A stretch of DNA of 64,000 nucleotides from Amphibalanus amphitrite (GCF_019059575.1 NW_024881854.1:496001-560000); one strand, 5' to 3'. Shown: positions 30,511-42,183, counted from the stretch's first letter. Translations and numbers: made by a program. Notes: generated by a model from the sequence alone, not told the origin.

Positions 30511-31706
30511 TTAACCCGCGCCCGGCTGGGGGTCCTGGATTTCCACGCCCTGCTGGGGGGGGTGTTTGAACACCCCCCCCCTTCTAACTCGGCTCCTGGG
30601 CCACGTAGCGATACGCGGAAGGCGGCGTTCGAAAGAGCGTCAAAAATAATGAGGAAATTACTTCGGTCAATTTTTTGGTCAGGTCAAAGGTCAGGTCACC
30701 AGAGGTCATTGAAGGCAAATTTTCGCCGATTTCCAGGTCGAATGTCGAAAATTTCCAAGAAGCCAACGCATAACTCGGGAACCAATAGAGCTACAGCGCC
30801 GCGGAAAAGCGCATTCGATAGCCCTATTAACGCCCTTTCTGAGTAATTTTCTCAGATTTGACCTAACGTCAACGGTTTTGCCTGCAGGGGGCAAAAACTA
30901 CAAAAATAGCCGATTTTTTCGGAAAGTTTTTCTGCAATAACTTTTGACCCAAGCATTGTACGAGCTTACTTTTACCGGCATCGTGTTCCTCTCGTCAAGA
31001 CGCATCGAACGAACTATAATTTGACCTTGAAAGGTCAACTTGAAAATTTGACCTCAGGTCAAGGTCATGACCTGACCGGAAAGGGTCATGTTGCATATCA
31101 GCCGATCCGTATCGTCGAGCTGAACACATCTAAGGCGTTTTCATCGCTCTAGCATGCCTCTATCAAAAGTTATTTGCGAAAAACTGTTAGATACCATTCG
31201 TGACCTAAGATGACCTCAGGGCATAAACAGGGGTCACAGACACCATTTTCATGTTCAGTGTGTCTAAACCACTTGTAATTCAGTGTTTGGGAGTGTTTAT
31301 AATGTCTTTCGTCCAAAACAGGCGCATTTCAATTTTCTCCCATTGACTTATAATGGTGAGGTCGCAAAATTGACCTGACCTTAGGTCATCGATATCAAAA
31401 TTCTGAGATATACATTTTGTACATGCTAATGCTCTTAGCAATCGCTGAAAGTTTCAAAGCGATCGGTCACTCGGTGTAGCTATGACAGACATTGAAACTT
31501 TTTATGAGGTGAGGTCACTTCGAGTGACCTGGTGACCTGACCTTGAATGACCTTGGTCTGAAATTTTCACAACATGTGTAGAATTGATGTATGATAAGGT
31601 GTACCAAAAACGGCGGCGCTCCGCGCCGCCGTTTTTGAGATATTCGCGAAAAACCACAGGGGGGGGGGGTGTTCAAACACCCCCCCCCCAGCAGGGCGCG
31701 GGTTAA
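30511..31706 (+). mobile_element. Family A TTAA element
   Basis: TTAA at 30511-30514 and 31703-31706, at the right edge of the minisatellite. It has the full family plan: double tip left, GC palindrome right. It shares GAGGAAAT in place of GACGAAAT with the copies at 48227 and 49715, suggesting a subfamily. Confidence 0.85.
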
Positions 31707-32077
31707 TAGCTAGCGTGGGATTCTTGAGCCTCGTGACAATCGAATAAGGGCCAGAGCCCCATACGCCCATGGGGGCCCATTGGTTGTTTGGGGGGTCAAA
31801 TGATATGATGGCCCCCTGATTAGCCTTTGGAGGGGGGGGGAGGGTATGGCCCTGATCCCCCTTTGCGACCGCCACTGCACTGAAAGTGGAAGGGGAGGGG
31901 CAGATACAGACATTGCTGGCCCCCAGCCTGTTTGATCCGAGGCGGGGGCACGGTCACCCTGGCCCCTAGCTAGTACGCCTTTGACGAACTATGCCGACCC
32001 CAAGCAGATCCGGTCAAGCGTTGGTCGTTTGTATACGCATTCTCCTGCACCGTGCGGCGTGCTGGTATTGTCTTATA
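31707..32077. other. Non-coding stretch with a possible hAT end
   Basis: Around 31850-31890 the minus strand reads CAGTGGCGGTCGCAAAGGGG, a CAGTGGCGG start common among hAT ends. The partner end is not found. Nothing else is recognised. Confidence 0.3.
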
Positions 32078-33035
32078 GGGGAGAGCGGGGAGAGTTGTAT
32101 CATGTCCAAGTTGTATCAGGGCGAATTGTGCCAAACTTATCCAATAGATAGCGCTCGTGACACGACCAGCCGACGAGGTTTTCCGGGCGCCATCTTTCCC
32201 TGTTCTGTCGTGTGGCTGGGTGGACGCGTCTCGAGGTGAGAGCCGATTTTATGTTTTTTTAATGTCATTCTAAAAAAATGAGTTGCAAGAAAATGTGTGT
32301 TTTGGGCATTTAGATGTGCACGAATTTGAAAGATCTCCGTAGCGGTGGTGAGGGTAGGTTCTAAGGCTGCGTGAGTGAAAATGGATTTCTCCAGCTGTCC
32401 GCTGTTTTTGAGCACGAGGATGTTTTTTCAAGATGGCGGCGAGGTACATGTTGTATCAGAGCCGGGTGGGGTATGTTGTAACATGTTTGTATGTATGGGT
32501 ATATTGCTTTTGATCGCGAAAGCTAAGCCCTGTCTCGCGTTTGTAGGTAGCTAGTCAGTACTCGTTCCATTTCGGCACAATGTGTTGGCTTCTTTGCTCT
32601 TAACGGGCCACTTTTGCAAATAGTCTGTTGATGTTTCGTTCGTTTCGATGTTTCGTTCGGATTGCATTGACCTAAGTTTGGTCTAATAAAAGTGAAGCCT
32701 TTGAGCATATACATTGTATTAACCCCGTTTAATGTTGTTGTTATGTTCAAAACCAGTAGCAAGCACACTCCCTGAAACGTGAAATACCTCGTGATACAAA
32801 TTACCCCACCATGTGATACAACTCACCCAAGCCATGGGGCAAGTTGTATCAAAAACATTGTTCTATTCGGCAGACCGTAGAAGAAAAACTGGTAGAGGTA
32901 GCGGAAAAGTTACTTTGCACAAAAAAGCAGAAGAATCAAGGAAGGAGATAGTATGGAAATAATGAGTTTATCACGGATAGTTACGAGGTTATGGGTCTCG
33001 GAGTAAAAACTGATACAACCCACCCCACTCTCCCC
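32078..33035. mobile_element. TA-flanked inverted-repeat element with TTGTATCA motifs
   Basis: The ends GGGGAGAGCGGGGAGAGTTG (32078) and its near complement (ending 33035) are flanked by TA. TTGTATCA or its complement recurs near both ends (about 32094, 32108, 32450, 32790, 32815 and 33010). TA duplications suit mariner-like elements, but the family is not certain. No transposase is seen. Confidence 0.6.
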
Positions 33036-34160
33036 TACCTTTTCAGTGTTCGCTGTCCCGCGCCTCGTATTCAACAAAATTTTGTCACAATGACCCACAG
33101 TCTTGTCTCTGATATGGCAATGAAGGAAGGAAATTGCGGTCAATAACGCTGTAGAAACAAAAGGGAATCTTCAAGGGCAAGCTGAATAGTTGTCAAGTTA
33201 CCGGGTGGTAGGTAGGTACAGACAGACACTTAAGTCAGCAAAAAGTGGGGGGGGCCAGTTAACATTGCTGGCCCCCCCACCTCCGAAAGTGGGGGGGCCA
33301 TGGCCCCCCCGGCCCCCCCTGTTCCTACGCCTATGGGTGAGTGCTCCATATAAATGCATAACCAATCACCAATCACCAGTTATGTGGATGTGTTGTTTCA
33401 TTTTCTGCTGGGCAGTTCTTCATTAGTAGGCATCATTACTTGTACACAGAATGCATATAGGTACAAGTACATATACACTGAAAAAACAAAAAATTCCCAT
33501 GGGGAATTCACGGGGCGTTTGTTTGGTGTCAACACCCCAAAAACGCCTTTAAGTGCGTAAACGAGATCATTGAACACCCCGAAATCACCTCTTAAACTCC
33601 AGTGAAGTGTTCCCAAAGTGTAACTGAAGGAAACAAAAAATTCCCAATGGGAATTTTTGGAGAAAAACAAAAGATTCCCATTGGGAGTTCCCGGGGTGTT
33701 TGTTTGGTGTCAACACCTATATAGGTGTAAATCGCTTGGTAACACCCATGAAGGGTGTCAAAAGATAATGGTAAAACACTTGTGGTGAACATCTGCAGTG
33801 TCAGACACCCCTGAAACACCTCAAATAGTGTCCGTTCTGCCGATACCGACACCTTAAGAGTTCCCCAGGATAATGTATCGAGGATATTAGGGGTGTTAGA
33901 CTCCCCATGGATATTCCGGCTCGATGACTGACACCTATGTAACTTATCCGCAGTATCCACAAAATTTACGGGTATCCGGAAGGTGCATGGAAAGATTCCG
34001 AAACAAAATCTATTTTTATAGTGGCAGTGTTTCGGGGATGACTAACACCGTTCTTATTCTCTTGGTACTTCATGTAGTTATAAATGTTATTGTTTAGCTG
34101 GGACAGAGACATTCTAGCATAAAAATATTCAAAACACCAGCTTCGTTTATTAGTTACGGG

Positions 34161-34200
34161 AGCTTTCGAAAGACGTTCGTCTTTCTTCGTCAGCCTGTCT
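34161..34200 (-). other. CTGACGA-stem-GAAA motif, hammerhead-like
   Basis: On the minus strand a CTGACGA block is followed by an 8-bp perfect hairpin (GAAAGACG-AA-CGTCTTTC) and GAAA. This is the order of the hammerhead core, with one extra A before the stem. Similar motifs are known from Penelope-like elements. A decayed repeat remnant is equally possible. Confidence 0.25.
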
Positions 34201-34439
34201 TTGCAGTGTCAGACACCCTTGAAATTCCCTTGGGTGCAGTTGGGTAGATGGCGCTGCTGTGCTGTATGGTGTACAGAGTTTGCATTTATATTCTAATGGA
34301 TTTGCTTCAACTACATCAAATAAACAAATCCACGATAATAAATAAATAAATTCATATACAATACTTCAAAGAAAACGCATCGGGAAAATATTGGGAACAT
34401 AATGCAGCCCTAGTAGCCCATGTTCAACCGTTGGCTTTC

Positions 34440-34597
34440 ATGCGGCCGGCCGCCATACTAGTTTGAAACGTGCGCGACTGCGGGCGGAGGCGCTGGTGGG
34501 ATTACGGTGTGTTGGGAGTATAAGTGTGTGCAAGTGAGTTAGAAGTGATCGTGAGTGGTGTCTTGGTACTCGAAGAGCTCCAGTTTTAGCAAAGGTG
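34440..34597 (+). promoter_or_regulatory. Possible first non-coding exon or promoter region
   Basis: A GC-rich island in otherwise A/T-rich intron is followed by TTTTAGCAAAG/GTGAGC, a good donor at 34598. It might be a first exon of a gene nested in the LRR intron. Evidence is weak. Confidence 0.2.
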
Positions 34598-35264
34598 AGC
34601 TATTCTTCGCTAGCAATGGCACTGCTGCGGATTCCGAAAGACATGGTACTGGCCGCTGGGGGGGGGGGGATGGCGGCATACTCCCGATAGGGGTTCTTTA
34701 ATATCCGAAAAATATATCCTCAGATTTTTTTCTCTTGTGTTGGTGTGCAATTTAACACGCACACTGCTTGGGTATTTATCCGAATTCGTAACCCCACTGG
34801 AGAGGGGGAGGGGGTTGGATTCTGCTTATTTCTATTATGCTCCGCGTATCCGTGCTGCTAGACTGATTTGCGATGCAATGTGGTGGCATTTGTTCCCTGC
34901 AACCTACATTCTGTGTGTAATTTCATAACGCTGTATCATATAGGTATGCATACAACTTATTGATTCCCCCATTGGGTACAGGGTGTCAGGTACAAATGTA
35001 TCACTGGTAGTTTAAATGAATTGTTGGTAATAACAAGGTTGAATAACACCAATGATGAAAGTGGGTGTTCAGTTTATCACACATTGAGCGTCATTCCCTG
35101 CAATGTCAGTGTTTGTTACCAATTTTACACCGTTACGAGTGTTACTAGGGTGTCTTAACAGTGTTGAAGTACACCCTTAATGGACGCCTGAAGGATGAGC
35201 TTAAATTCCAAAGGGCGTTAAAAACAACGTAACCCGAAGCTGATATTAAGGGAGCCTTAGATTA

Positions 35265-36275
35265 GGTCAAAGGTCAGGTCACCAAAGTTCATCGAAGGAC
35301 AAATTTTGCCTCTTACGCCACTTGTTGACGAATCGGCGAATAACTTGTGAACGAATAGAGCTACAGCGCCGCCGAAAAGTACACCCAGTAGCTCTTTCAA
35401 CGTTTTTTTTTGTGGGTGTGAAATGCGTCCTCAGATTTGTCTAAGATCAACTAATTGCCCTACAGAGGAGAAAACCCATGCAATAAACGGTTTTACAGAA
35501 ATTGTTTTCTGCAGCAATTCATTTGATTCAAAACCGACACGACATTTAATGTTCCGGCATCGTGTTCCTCGATTTGAGACGCGTCTAATTAAAAAATAAT
35601 ATGACCGTCAAATGTGATTTTGAAAATCTGACCAAGGGTTATGGTGATGACCCGACCAGAAAGGTCATGTTACAAATTAGTCGATTAGTATTGTCGAGCT
35701 GAACACATCTTATGTGTTTTCATCGCTCTAGCTCTATAAAAAGTTACTGTAAAAAAAAAAACTGAATAGTGGATAGTGGATATATGTCATGACCTGATAG
35801 CACGTCTTGGGTATAAATAGAGCCACGGGTGCAATTTTCCCATTCAGTGTGTAATGTTTTTCGGTTATTCAATGTTTGGGGGCGTTAAGCATGACTTTCG
35901 TCCAAAAAAACACATTTCAATTTGTTCCCGTTGACTTATGCATAATGTTTGCATTCTTGACCTTACAGGTTACAGATATCAAGCTTCAGAGATACGTATT
36001 TATTAATGCTAAAATTTATTAATGAAAAATCTTATCAATCGCCTAAAATTTGAAAGTGATCACTCAGATAGTGTAGCATTGGCGAACAAACTCTTAATTT
36101 TCTGGGATGAGGTCACTTGATGTGGCCTGGTGACCTGACCTTGAGCGACCTGGGTATGAATTTTAACATGTGCAAAAATTTTGGACAAAAGTGGGCACGG
36201 CTCCGCCGTTTTTTTAAGATCTGCGAAATACCGCAGGAGGGGGAGTGGTGTTCATGTTCAAACACCTCAAGCCCG
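35265..36275 (+). mobile_element. Old, decayed family A copy
   Basis: The order of blocks follows family A (half-site cluster, AATAGAGCTACAGCGCCGC, CATCGTGTTCCTC, TTGACTTAT and the final TGTTCAAACACC hairpin) with far more substitutions than other copies. TTAA ends are gone. Confidence 0.65.
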
Positions 36276-36357
36276 CCGCGGAGTCATCCTGTACTTGTTT
36301 CTGTAGTCTGTACGTGTTTCTATTTCTAAGTGTCGTCCTTTCGTGTTTCTCCAGAAT

Positions 36358-36486
36358 ATGCCTCCAAAAGCCAAGAACATAAACATTTTCATGGAGCAAA
36401 CGGTCTTCGAAGTGGAGCTCAGTTGCCATGTACCCACTCAAGTGCGCTCCGTTTTCAAAGAGCTGAAGCAAAGGACAAAGAGATAG
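36358..36486 (+). CDS. Small open frame after a splice acceptor, unrecognised
   Basis: A good acceptor (CGTGTTTCTCCAG, ends 36354) precedes AATATGCC, a plausible start context. The frame gives 42 residues, beginning MPPKAKNINIFMEQTVFEVE, then TAG. Codons look more gene-like than the surroundings. No domain is recognised. The frame could be the first coding exon of a nested gene (see 34440) or a decayed element gene. A second frame runs on to an AAAAG/GTGTGT donor near 36540, so a change in frame is possible. Confidence 0.25.
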   Translation: MPPKAKNINIFMEQTVFEVELSCHVPTQVRSVFKELKQRTKR

Positions 36487-36668
36487 AAGGGCTCAGAGAT
36501 CAAGCTTCGGGCCGCGCTGAAGTGAACAGAGCTGTAAAAGGTGTGTGTGGCGAGGGAGGGGGGGGGGGGTAGGCACGACAGGCGATTATGAACTGCGAAG
36601 TGTGTGAATAGGGCTAGAGAGAGCTAGCGTCTTACGGCGACCTCGGTGAACACTGAACTGATACGGAC

Positions 36669-37858
36669 TTAACCCGCGCCCCAGTGGCGGTCTCGGCCAA
36701 CTTCGCCCTAGTGAGGGGGGGGGGGGCATATGTTACCACCCACCTTTAACTCAAAAACTAAGAGGGCTAGAAAGACGCGGTAAAAAGCAGTCGATAGCTC
36801 TCAGTGCGTACGTTTGAAAGTATTTCGGTCATTTTTCACCTTAGAGCAATATTAGGGTCACCAGAGGTCATCAAAGGTCAAAATTTGCCAATTGTCATTA
36901 TATTTTTCAGAAAACATGCCGCTATCTCAGGAACTATGGTAGCTAGAAAAACGCATGATAGAACAATCGATAGCTTTTGAACTCTTCTTTTGAAAAGGTC
37001 ATTATCAATATTGACCTCAGGTCAACAGTTTAGCCTCCAGAGGGCAAAAACTCCAAAAATAGCTGCTTTTACGAAAAATGTTTTTCGCCAATAACTTTCG
37101 ACTACAAAAAGCCACGACATTTCTATTGCCAGAATCGTGTTCCCCTCACCGAGACGCGTCGAATGAACTATAATTTGACCTTGAAAGGTCAACTTGAAAA
37201 TTTGACCTCAGGTCAAGGTCATGACCTGACCGGAAAAGGTCATGTTGCATATCCGTCGATGCGTCTCAACAAGACAAACACAATGAGACCATCCCCAGCG
37301 TTCTATCTCTTTCCAATCGCGAGTTATTGGCAAAAAACTGTTTGTAGCCTCAAATGACCTCGGATGACCTTTCTAGAGGCTATCAGCAAAAATGACACCT
37401 TGGTCATTACGAGTGGACTAAATCATTGTGATTCTGAAATATTTGGACTGTTCCTATGCGTACACACGGATCTAGAGGCATTTTCATTTTTCTCCATTGA
37501 CTTGTAATGGAAAGGTCATGCCACTGACCTGACCTTAGGTCACGGATATAAAAATCCGAGATATACAAATTGTAGGCACCCATAACAGCATGCAATCCAC
37601 CAAGTTTCAAACCTTTCTGACAAACACTGCAGGCTGGACATGATTGCAAACTTTTTTTAAGGCTTGGTCAGTTAACTTGACCTGGTGACCTGACCTGACA
37701 TGACCTGGGGTCAAAAATTTCACACATTGTCCAAAATTAATGTACCAAAAGCTACCCCAAGCGGCGCGGCGCTTCGCGCCGTGGTTTTTTATTCACACGC
37801 AAAAAACGTGACAGGGTGGTAACATATGCCCCCCCCCCCCCACTGGGGCGAAGGTTAA
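36669..37858 (-). mobile_element. Family F TTAA element, intact reference copy
   Basis: TTAA at 36669-36672 and 37855-37858. The double-tip end is on the left (CGCCCCAGTGG outside, CGCCCTAGTGAGG inside, 27 bp apart) and the GC palindrome is near 37763-37785 on the right. It shows the uninterrupted site where G inserted in the 8460 copy. Confidence 0.85.
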
Positions 37859-37887
37859 GAGGGAGGAGGGGGGCTGATATGTAGTAG

Positions 37888-38406
37888 ACATGTGCATGGA
37901 TCCGAGTGATTGATCCATGATCTCAGTGGATCTTAAAGCAAACGACAAGCTTGGATCTATAATCCCATTGTATCCCACGTAGAAAATGTATCCTGAATCT
38001 CTGAATCTATGATCTCATTGCATCTTATAACAAACCAAAATCAGGATCTGAGATCCGATTGAATCCCACCACATGCAACCTAATGAAACCATGTTTCCAT
38101 GCGACTTCATGGCAAATAAGTGCCATAAATAAAATTATGAATTGTGATGTGTGACCACATGATATCTCTGAAATAGAACCACTGCGATTTGCTACAAGTG
38201 ATCCTAGAATATGTCTATGTTGACAAAAAGTGAACACGGATCTATGATCTCACCAGATCTCTAGGCAGGTTTGGATCTAAGACCCCAATTGATGATTTCT
38301 CGACAAATTTGAGAGAGGGATCTATTATCTATGATCCCTTTAAATTCCAGGTCAAGGTACGTGGGATCAGATCCCAGATACATTTTTTTCGGATCCGTGC
38401 ACATGT
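37888..38406. mobile_element. Inverted-repeat element with internal GGATCTATGATCTC motifs
   Basis: The ends ACATGTGCATGGATCCG and CGGATCCGTGCACATGT are inverted repeats. GGATCT, ATGATCTC and similar words recur about ten times between them. No target duplication or coding frame is clear. Confidence 0.6.
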
Positions 38407-38654
38407 GTGGCTTAGGCTCTTCGTAAACTCAGCGTTAGCGACAGGATTCAGTGATTTGCGAAGTGCGAGGGGAGGGAAGGATCCCAGAGAGCTTGAGAGA
38501 ATATTGCTGCGAACTGGGTAGGAGGACAGGGACCTGGGAGAGATCCAAGAGAGCATGTTTTTGTTTTATTGGCGATTGCTATCATTCAAGACAAATCGTT
38601 CTTGAGCTTACGGCAGACTGCAGTGCCAACTGTGAAGTGTGAGGGAGGAGGGAC
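38407..38654. other. Short unassigned stretch
   Basis: Purine-rich sequence with no recognised gene. GCGAAGTGTGTGA-like words also occur near 36595, so it may be the flank of the same repeat. Confidence 0.3.
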
Positions 38655-39697
38655 TTCACCCTCGCCCGGCCAGGGCCTTTTTCATAACGCGGACGGCCAG
38701 GGGAAGGGGGGTTGGTGCGAACCCCTGGTGATTAACTCCTATGGCACTTGGGAATACCAAATTCACAGAGTAGGTGGAACCATATGGACATCTCAGCCCC
38801 GTTAAAATTTGGCTACTCCAGATCAATTTTTAGTGCTTATGGGTGTATAAAATAAATGAAAAAATCGCTAAAACACAACAAATTTTTCGCTTATACGAGT
38901 AACTTGAATCTAGTAAAGCTAGAGCAAAAATAAAAGCACCAGTGAACTCAGCACGTCAATGCACATAGAGTGATTTACTATTACACCAGTTGAGTGGCCT
39001 TTTAAAGTTCACCCAAAATATATAAGTTCATAAAGTCAATATATACGAGTAAGTTCATAAGTTCACAGGCTTACTAAAATGCGTCAGTATAACATATCTT
39101 TCGAGGCGGCTGTTCAAAAGAAACACAATGGCACCATTTTCAAGCTCTGGGCACACCGTCTATCAAGTTATTAGCAAAAACGTAGTTTGACCCCATTTGA
39201 CCTCAATTGACCCTATCTAGCGTTCTTGCAGCAAACAAACACGTCATGCAATGTATAAACTGAGGTAAAACAACACAAAAACGTTTAAATGGAACGGATT
39301 TCTCTAATATTTTTACAATTCAAATAATTCATAAAATTTCCTTAATAACTCGTCATGACCTGGCTCTAGAATTTGGATGATCTCAGGTTAAGACAATTTC
39401 AAAAACGAGGATACATGTTATGGTACTCGGTGAGCTTAGCATACCCTGCAACTTTGAAATGTCATCAATGGAAAACTCAGGCTTCATAGAAAATATATAG
39501 TGTAGTTTCATGGCTATTTTGACAATATAACGTTTTTTTTTTTGCGACCTGGTGACCTGACCTGATATTATTGAATTGGAACTTTAATTTTCAGGGAATA
39601 TGCCAAAAGGATGTTCCATAAAGTATGCCAAACCTGGTGACGTATAGTACTGCCATTTTAGGGTGTTGCATCAACCCCTTGGCCGGGCGAGGGTTAA
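38655..39697 (+). mobile_element. Family K TTAA element
   Basis: The left end is TTCACCCTCGCCCGGCCAGG (TTAA decayed); the right end TTAA is 39694-39697. The tip CGGCCAGGG occurs twice at the left, 27 bp apart. The core is A/T-rich with few half-sites and looks old. Confidence 0.65.
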
Positions 39698-40202
39698 ATA
39701 GCTGAAGAGATAAAGTACTGATGTGCAGTCGGAGGAAAGTGGAGAGGTGGTTGGATAGAGCCTAGAGAATGCTTTGTGCTCATAATGACCACCGTTCTTA
39801 CTCAAGATTGTTTGTTCTTAAATATACGTTATCAAACGCGGAGCATTCTTTTTTTTTGGGCAGCTTGGACCGCTTCCCATAAACGACTAGTTACCATCAA
39901 GCTAAGTGCGTTACCGGTGGATATGTTCCAGTACAATTTCAAGCACCCCTTTCGTGATTTTTTTTTCTTCGATATATTCCTAACGGATTTGCGTGTCATC
40001 GCCAAATGTCATTCAAACCTCGAATCGTTGTTCTGATCCATCAACCCTCTGAGAAGATAACGCCGGAAATGCAGTGATCATTTAGCCGAAACGCTTAGCT
40101 GTGTGACGGGCTACGCTAACATATGCGATCCATAAGGAAACTTCTAAAGTATAATTTAAACGGAGTGTTTTCAATGAGCCATTGATAAAAAACGTCGCAA
40201 AC
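39698..40202. other. Unassigned A/T-rich stretch
   Basis: No gene, element end or repeat is recognised. Confidence 0.4.
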
Positions 40203-40681
40203 CTGATGCGTGTTCGGGACACCCTTGTCCTCCACAGGTGTTACGTTAAGGGTATTTCCGACCAAACTGTCTGAAATGCCCTTATTGAAATGCTATGCAA
40301 TGCCCGTTCCGCTCTGCAATGCCCGTTGGGTGAATTGATGTCAGCACTCTTACACTCCACAGGTGTTACTAAAGGGCATTTTCGGCCAAACTGTCCGCTC
40401 TGCAATCCCCGTTGGGTGTTCAGTGGGTGTCAAAAAGGTACTGTTGACACCCACTGAACACCCAACGGGGATTTCTGAGCGGACAGTTTGGCCGGAAATA
40501 CCCCAGTAACACCTGTGGGGTGTATGGGGTGTTGACACCCATTAAACACCCAACGGGAATTTCATAGCGGACAGTTTGGCCGGAAATACCCCAGTAATAC
40601 CTGTGGGGTGTATGGGGTGTTGACACCCATTAAACACCCAACGGGAATTTCATAGCGGACAGTTTGGCCGGAAATACCCCA
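40203..40681. repeat. Repeats of about 88 bp with GGGTGTTGACACCC palindromes
   Basis: Units contain GGACAGTTTGGCCGGAAATA, an ACACCTGTGGGGTGT palindrome and AAACACCCAACGGG. About two lie in one orientation (40203-40435) and two or more in the other (40436-40681). The array resumes at 41637 after the C insertion. Confidence 0.7.
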
Positions 40682-41636
40682 TTAACCCTCGCCCGTAAAC
40701 GGCGATCTGCCACCTTCGCCCATGCAGGGGGGGGGGTTGGTGCGACCCCCCCCCCCCTTGGCGTTTGAAAACGGAGCGTCGTAGAGCTTAGCAAAAAGAC
40801 CAACGGATTGCTCTCGCCGAGATCTCGCGATTGGTGGTATATTTTTTGGTCCTAGGTCAACATTTGACCTACTTTTGACCGGTCAAAGGTCAAATTTTCG
40901 GAAAAATAGACTTTTTTCAACTTTTGGCGGCGATTGCAACAAAACGGTGGGAGATATCGACTGGAAACCTTCACTATCGTGTTCCTTGATCAATTCTCTA
41001 TCGTTTGGTATGTATTTCGTTTCCCTAGCTCTAAAAATGGCGCGTTGGGAGCGCCGGAAGTCGGCAAGGTCACAGTCGGCGGCAGAAATTCGAAAAATCA
41101 AATTTTAAATTTTTGAAATCTGATTGTATTTTTTGGATTTGGGAGGTCCATTTGCTCCCTATAGAAGCTAATATTGCTGCATATTCCCATTGAGGTGACA
41201 AGAATTAGCAAAATAGTGGTTCGGGCGCTTTTCAAAAATAGTACCGAACGCTGTTCCTCTTGTGACGTCATAGCTCCGTGACCTGACCTGACCCGGTCAA
41301 GTTTCTTATACCATATGATAGCCAATACTTGCCCCAACATGCATCGGAAGTTTCATCACGATCCATCAACCGATCTCCGTACCACCGGCAGGAAACCTCG
41401 GGCGTTGGCACTCAGTTTGTGAAAATCCGGCCGGAGGCTGTTCCCTTTGTGACGTCATAACTCCGTGACCTGACATGACCCGGTCAAATTTTTTTTTATC
41501 AAAAGATGCGCAAGGTTTGCCCCATAAGGTACCCAAAATTTGGCGGCGCTGCGCGCCGCCGTTTTTGCACTATTTCCGAAAAACCTCAGGGGGGGGGTTG
41601 CACCAACCCCCCCCCCCCTACATGGGCGAGGGTTAA
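40682..41636 (-). mobile_element. Family C TTAA element
   Basis: TTAA at 40682-40685 and 41633-41636. The double-tip end is on the left, the GC palindrome (about 41540-41567) on the right. It is inserted in the 88-bp repeat array, whose other units show the empty site as ACCCCAGTAATACCTG. Confidence 0.85.
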
Positions 41637-41909
41637 TACCTGTGGGGTGTATGGGGTGTTGACACCCACTGAACATCCCACGGGAATTCTAGAGGGATTT
41701 AAGACAAGATTCGTGGGTACTTGTCGAAGTGTCTATTGACCAAAACACCCGAACAACACCAATAAGGTGTAATCGACACTTGATAAACACCCATGGGGTG
41801 TACAACAGCCTGACACCATTAAAGGTGTTCGAGAAAGGTGTTCTACAGGGGTTTCAGGGCGGACACTTTGGCCGGGAGTGTCTTAAGTGTGTTTTTTGTT
41901 TTCTCAGTG
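41637..41909. repeat. Right part of the GGTGT palindromic repeat region
   Basis: It continues the array interrupted at 40682 and ends at the CTCAGTG terminus. A/T-rich simple sequence (CATACATACATGCATAC) follows to about 42010. Confidence 0.5.
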
Positions 41910-42183
41910 TAGGTATACATGCATGCGTATATAGCTACTTCTTTGCAGATATAAAAACTGTACATTCATACATACATGCATACGTACTTACATATACACA
42001 AATATACATACAAATAATATTAAATGTGTTCATTATCACTATTTACTGCTCAATATTACCTAACAGTCAGCTCGTATGCAGCATGTAGTGTCATACCTGT
42101 CTATGTCTCAGCAGTGCTAGCGAGTAGCGTAGCAGCTCCCACGCCATTCACCTACCATATATGTATGTGTCTGTGTTTCCCAG

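Larger units (their letters stand above)
28029..33335. mobile_element. hAT-like element, bloated by nested insertions
   Basis: Terminal inverted repeats CATAGGCGTAGGAAC (28029) and GTTCCTACGCCTATG (ending 33335) are flanked by an 8-bp duplication GGTGAGTG (28021-28028 and 33336-33343). G-rich subterminal blocks (GTGGGGGGGCCA) occur at both ends. An 8-bp duplication is the hAT signature. The interior holds a minisatellite, a G element, an A element and a TTGTATCA element, and no recognisable transposase. Two elements contributing one end each cannot be excluded, but the matching 8-bp flanks argue for one. Confidence 0.65.
33476..41909. mobile_element. Possible large TA-flanked element, CACTGAAAAAAC ends
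   Basis: CACTGAAAAAACAAAAAA begins at 33476 after TA, and TTTTTTGTTTTCTCAGTG ends at 41909 before TA. Near both ends occur the same themes: CCCATGGGGAATTC-like palindromes and repeated GGTGTCAACACC blocks. If single, it is 8.4 kb with a decayed A copy and F, K and C elements inside. It may instead be two separate copies. Confidence 0.4.
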
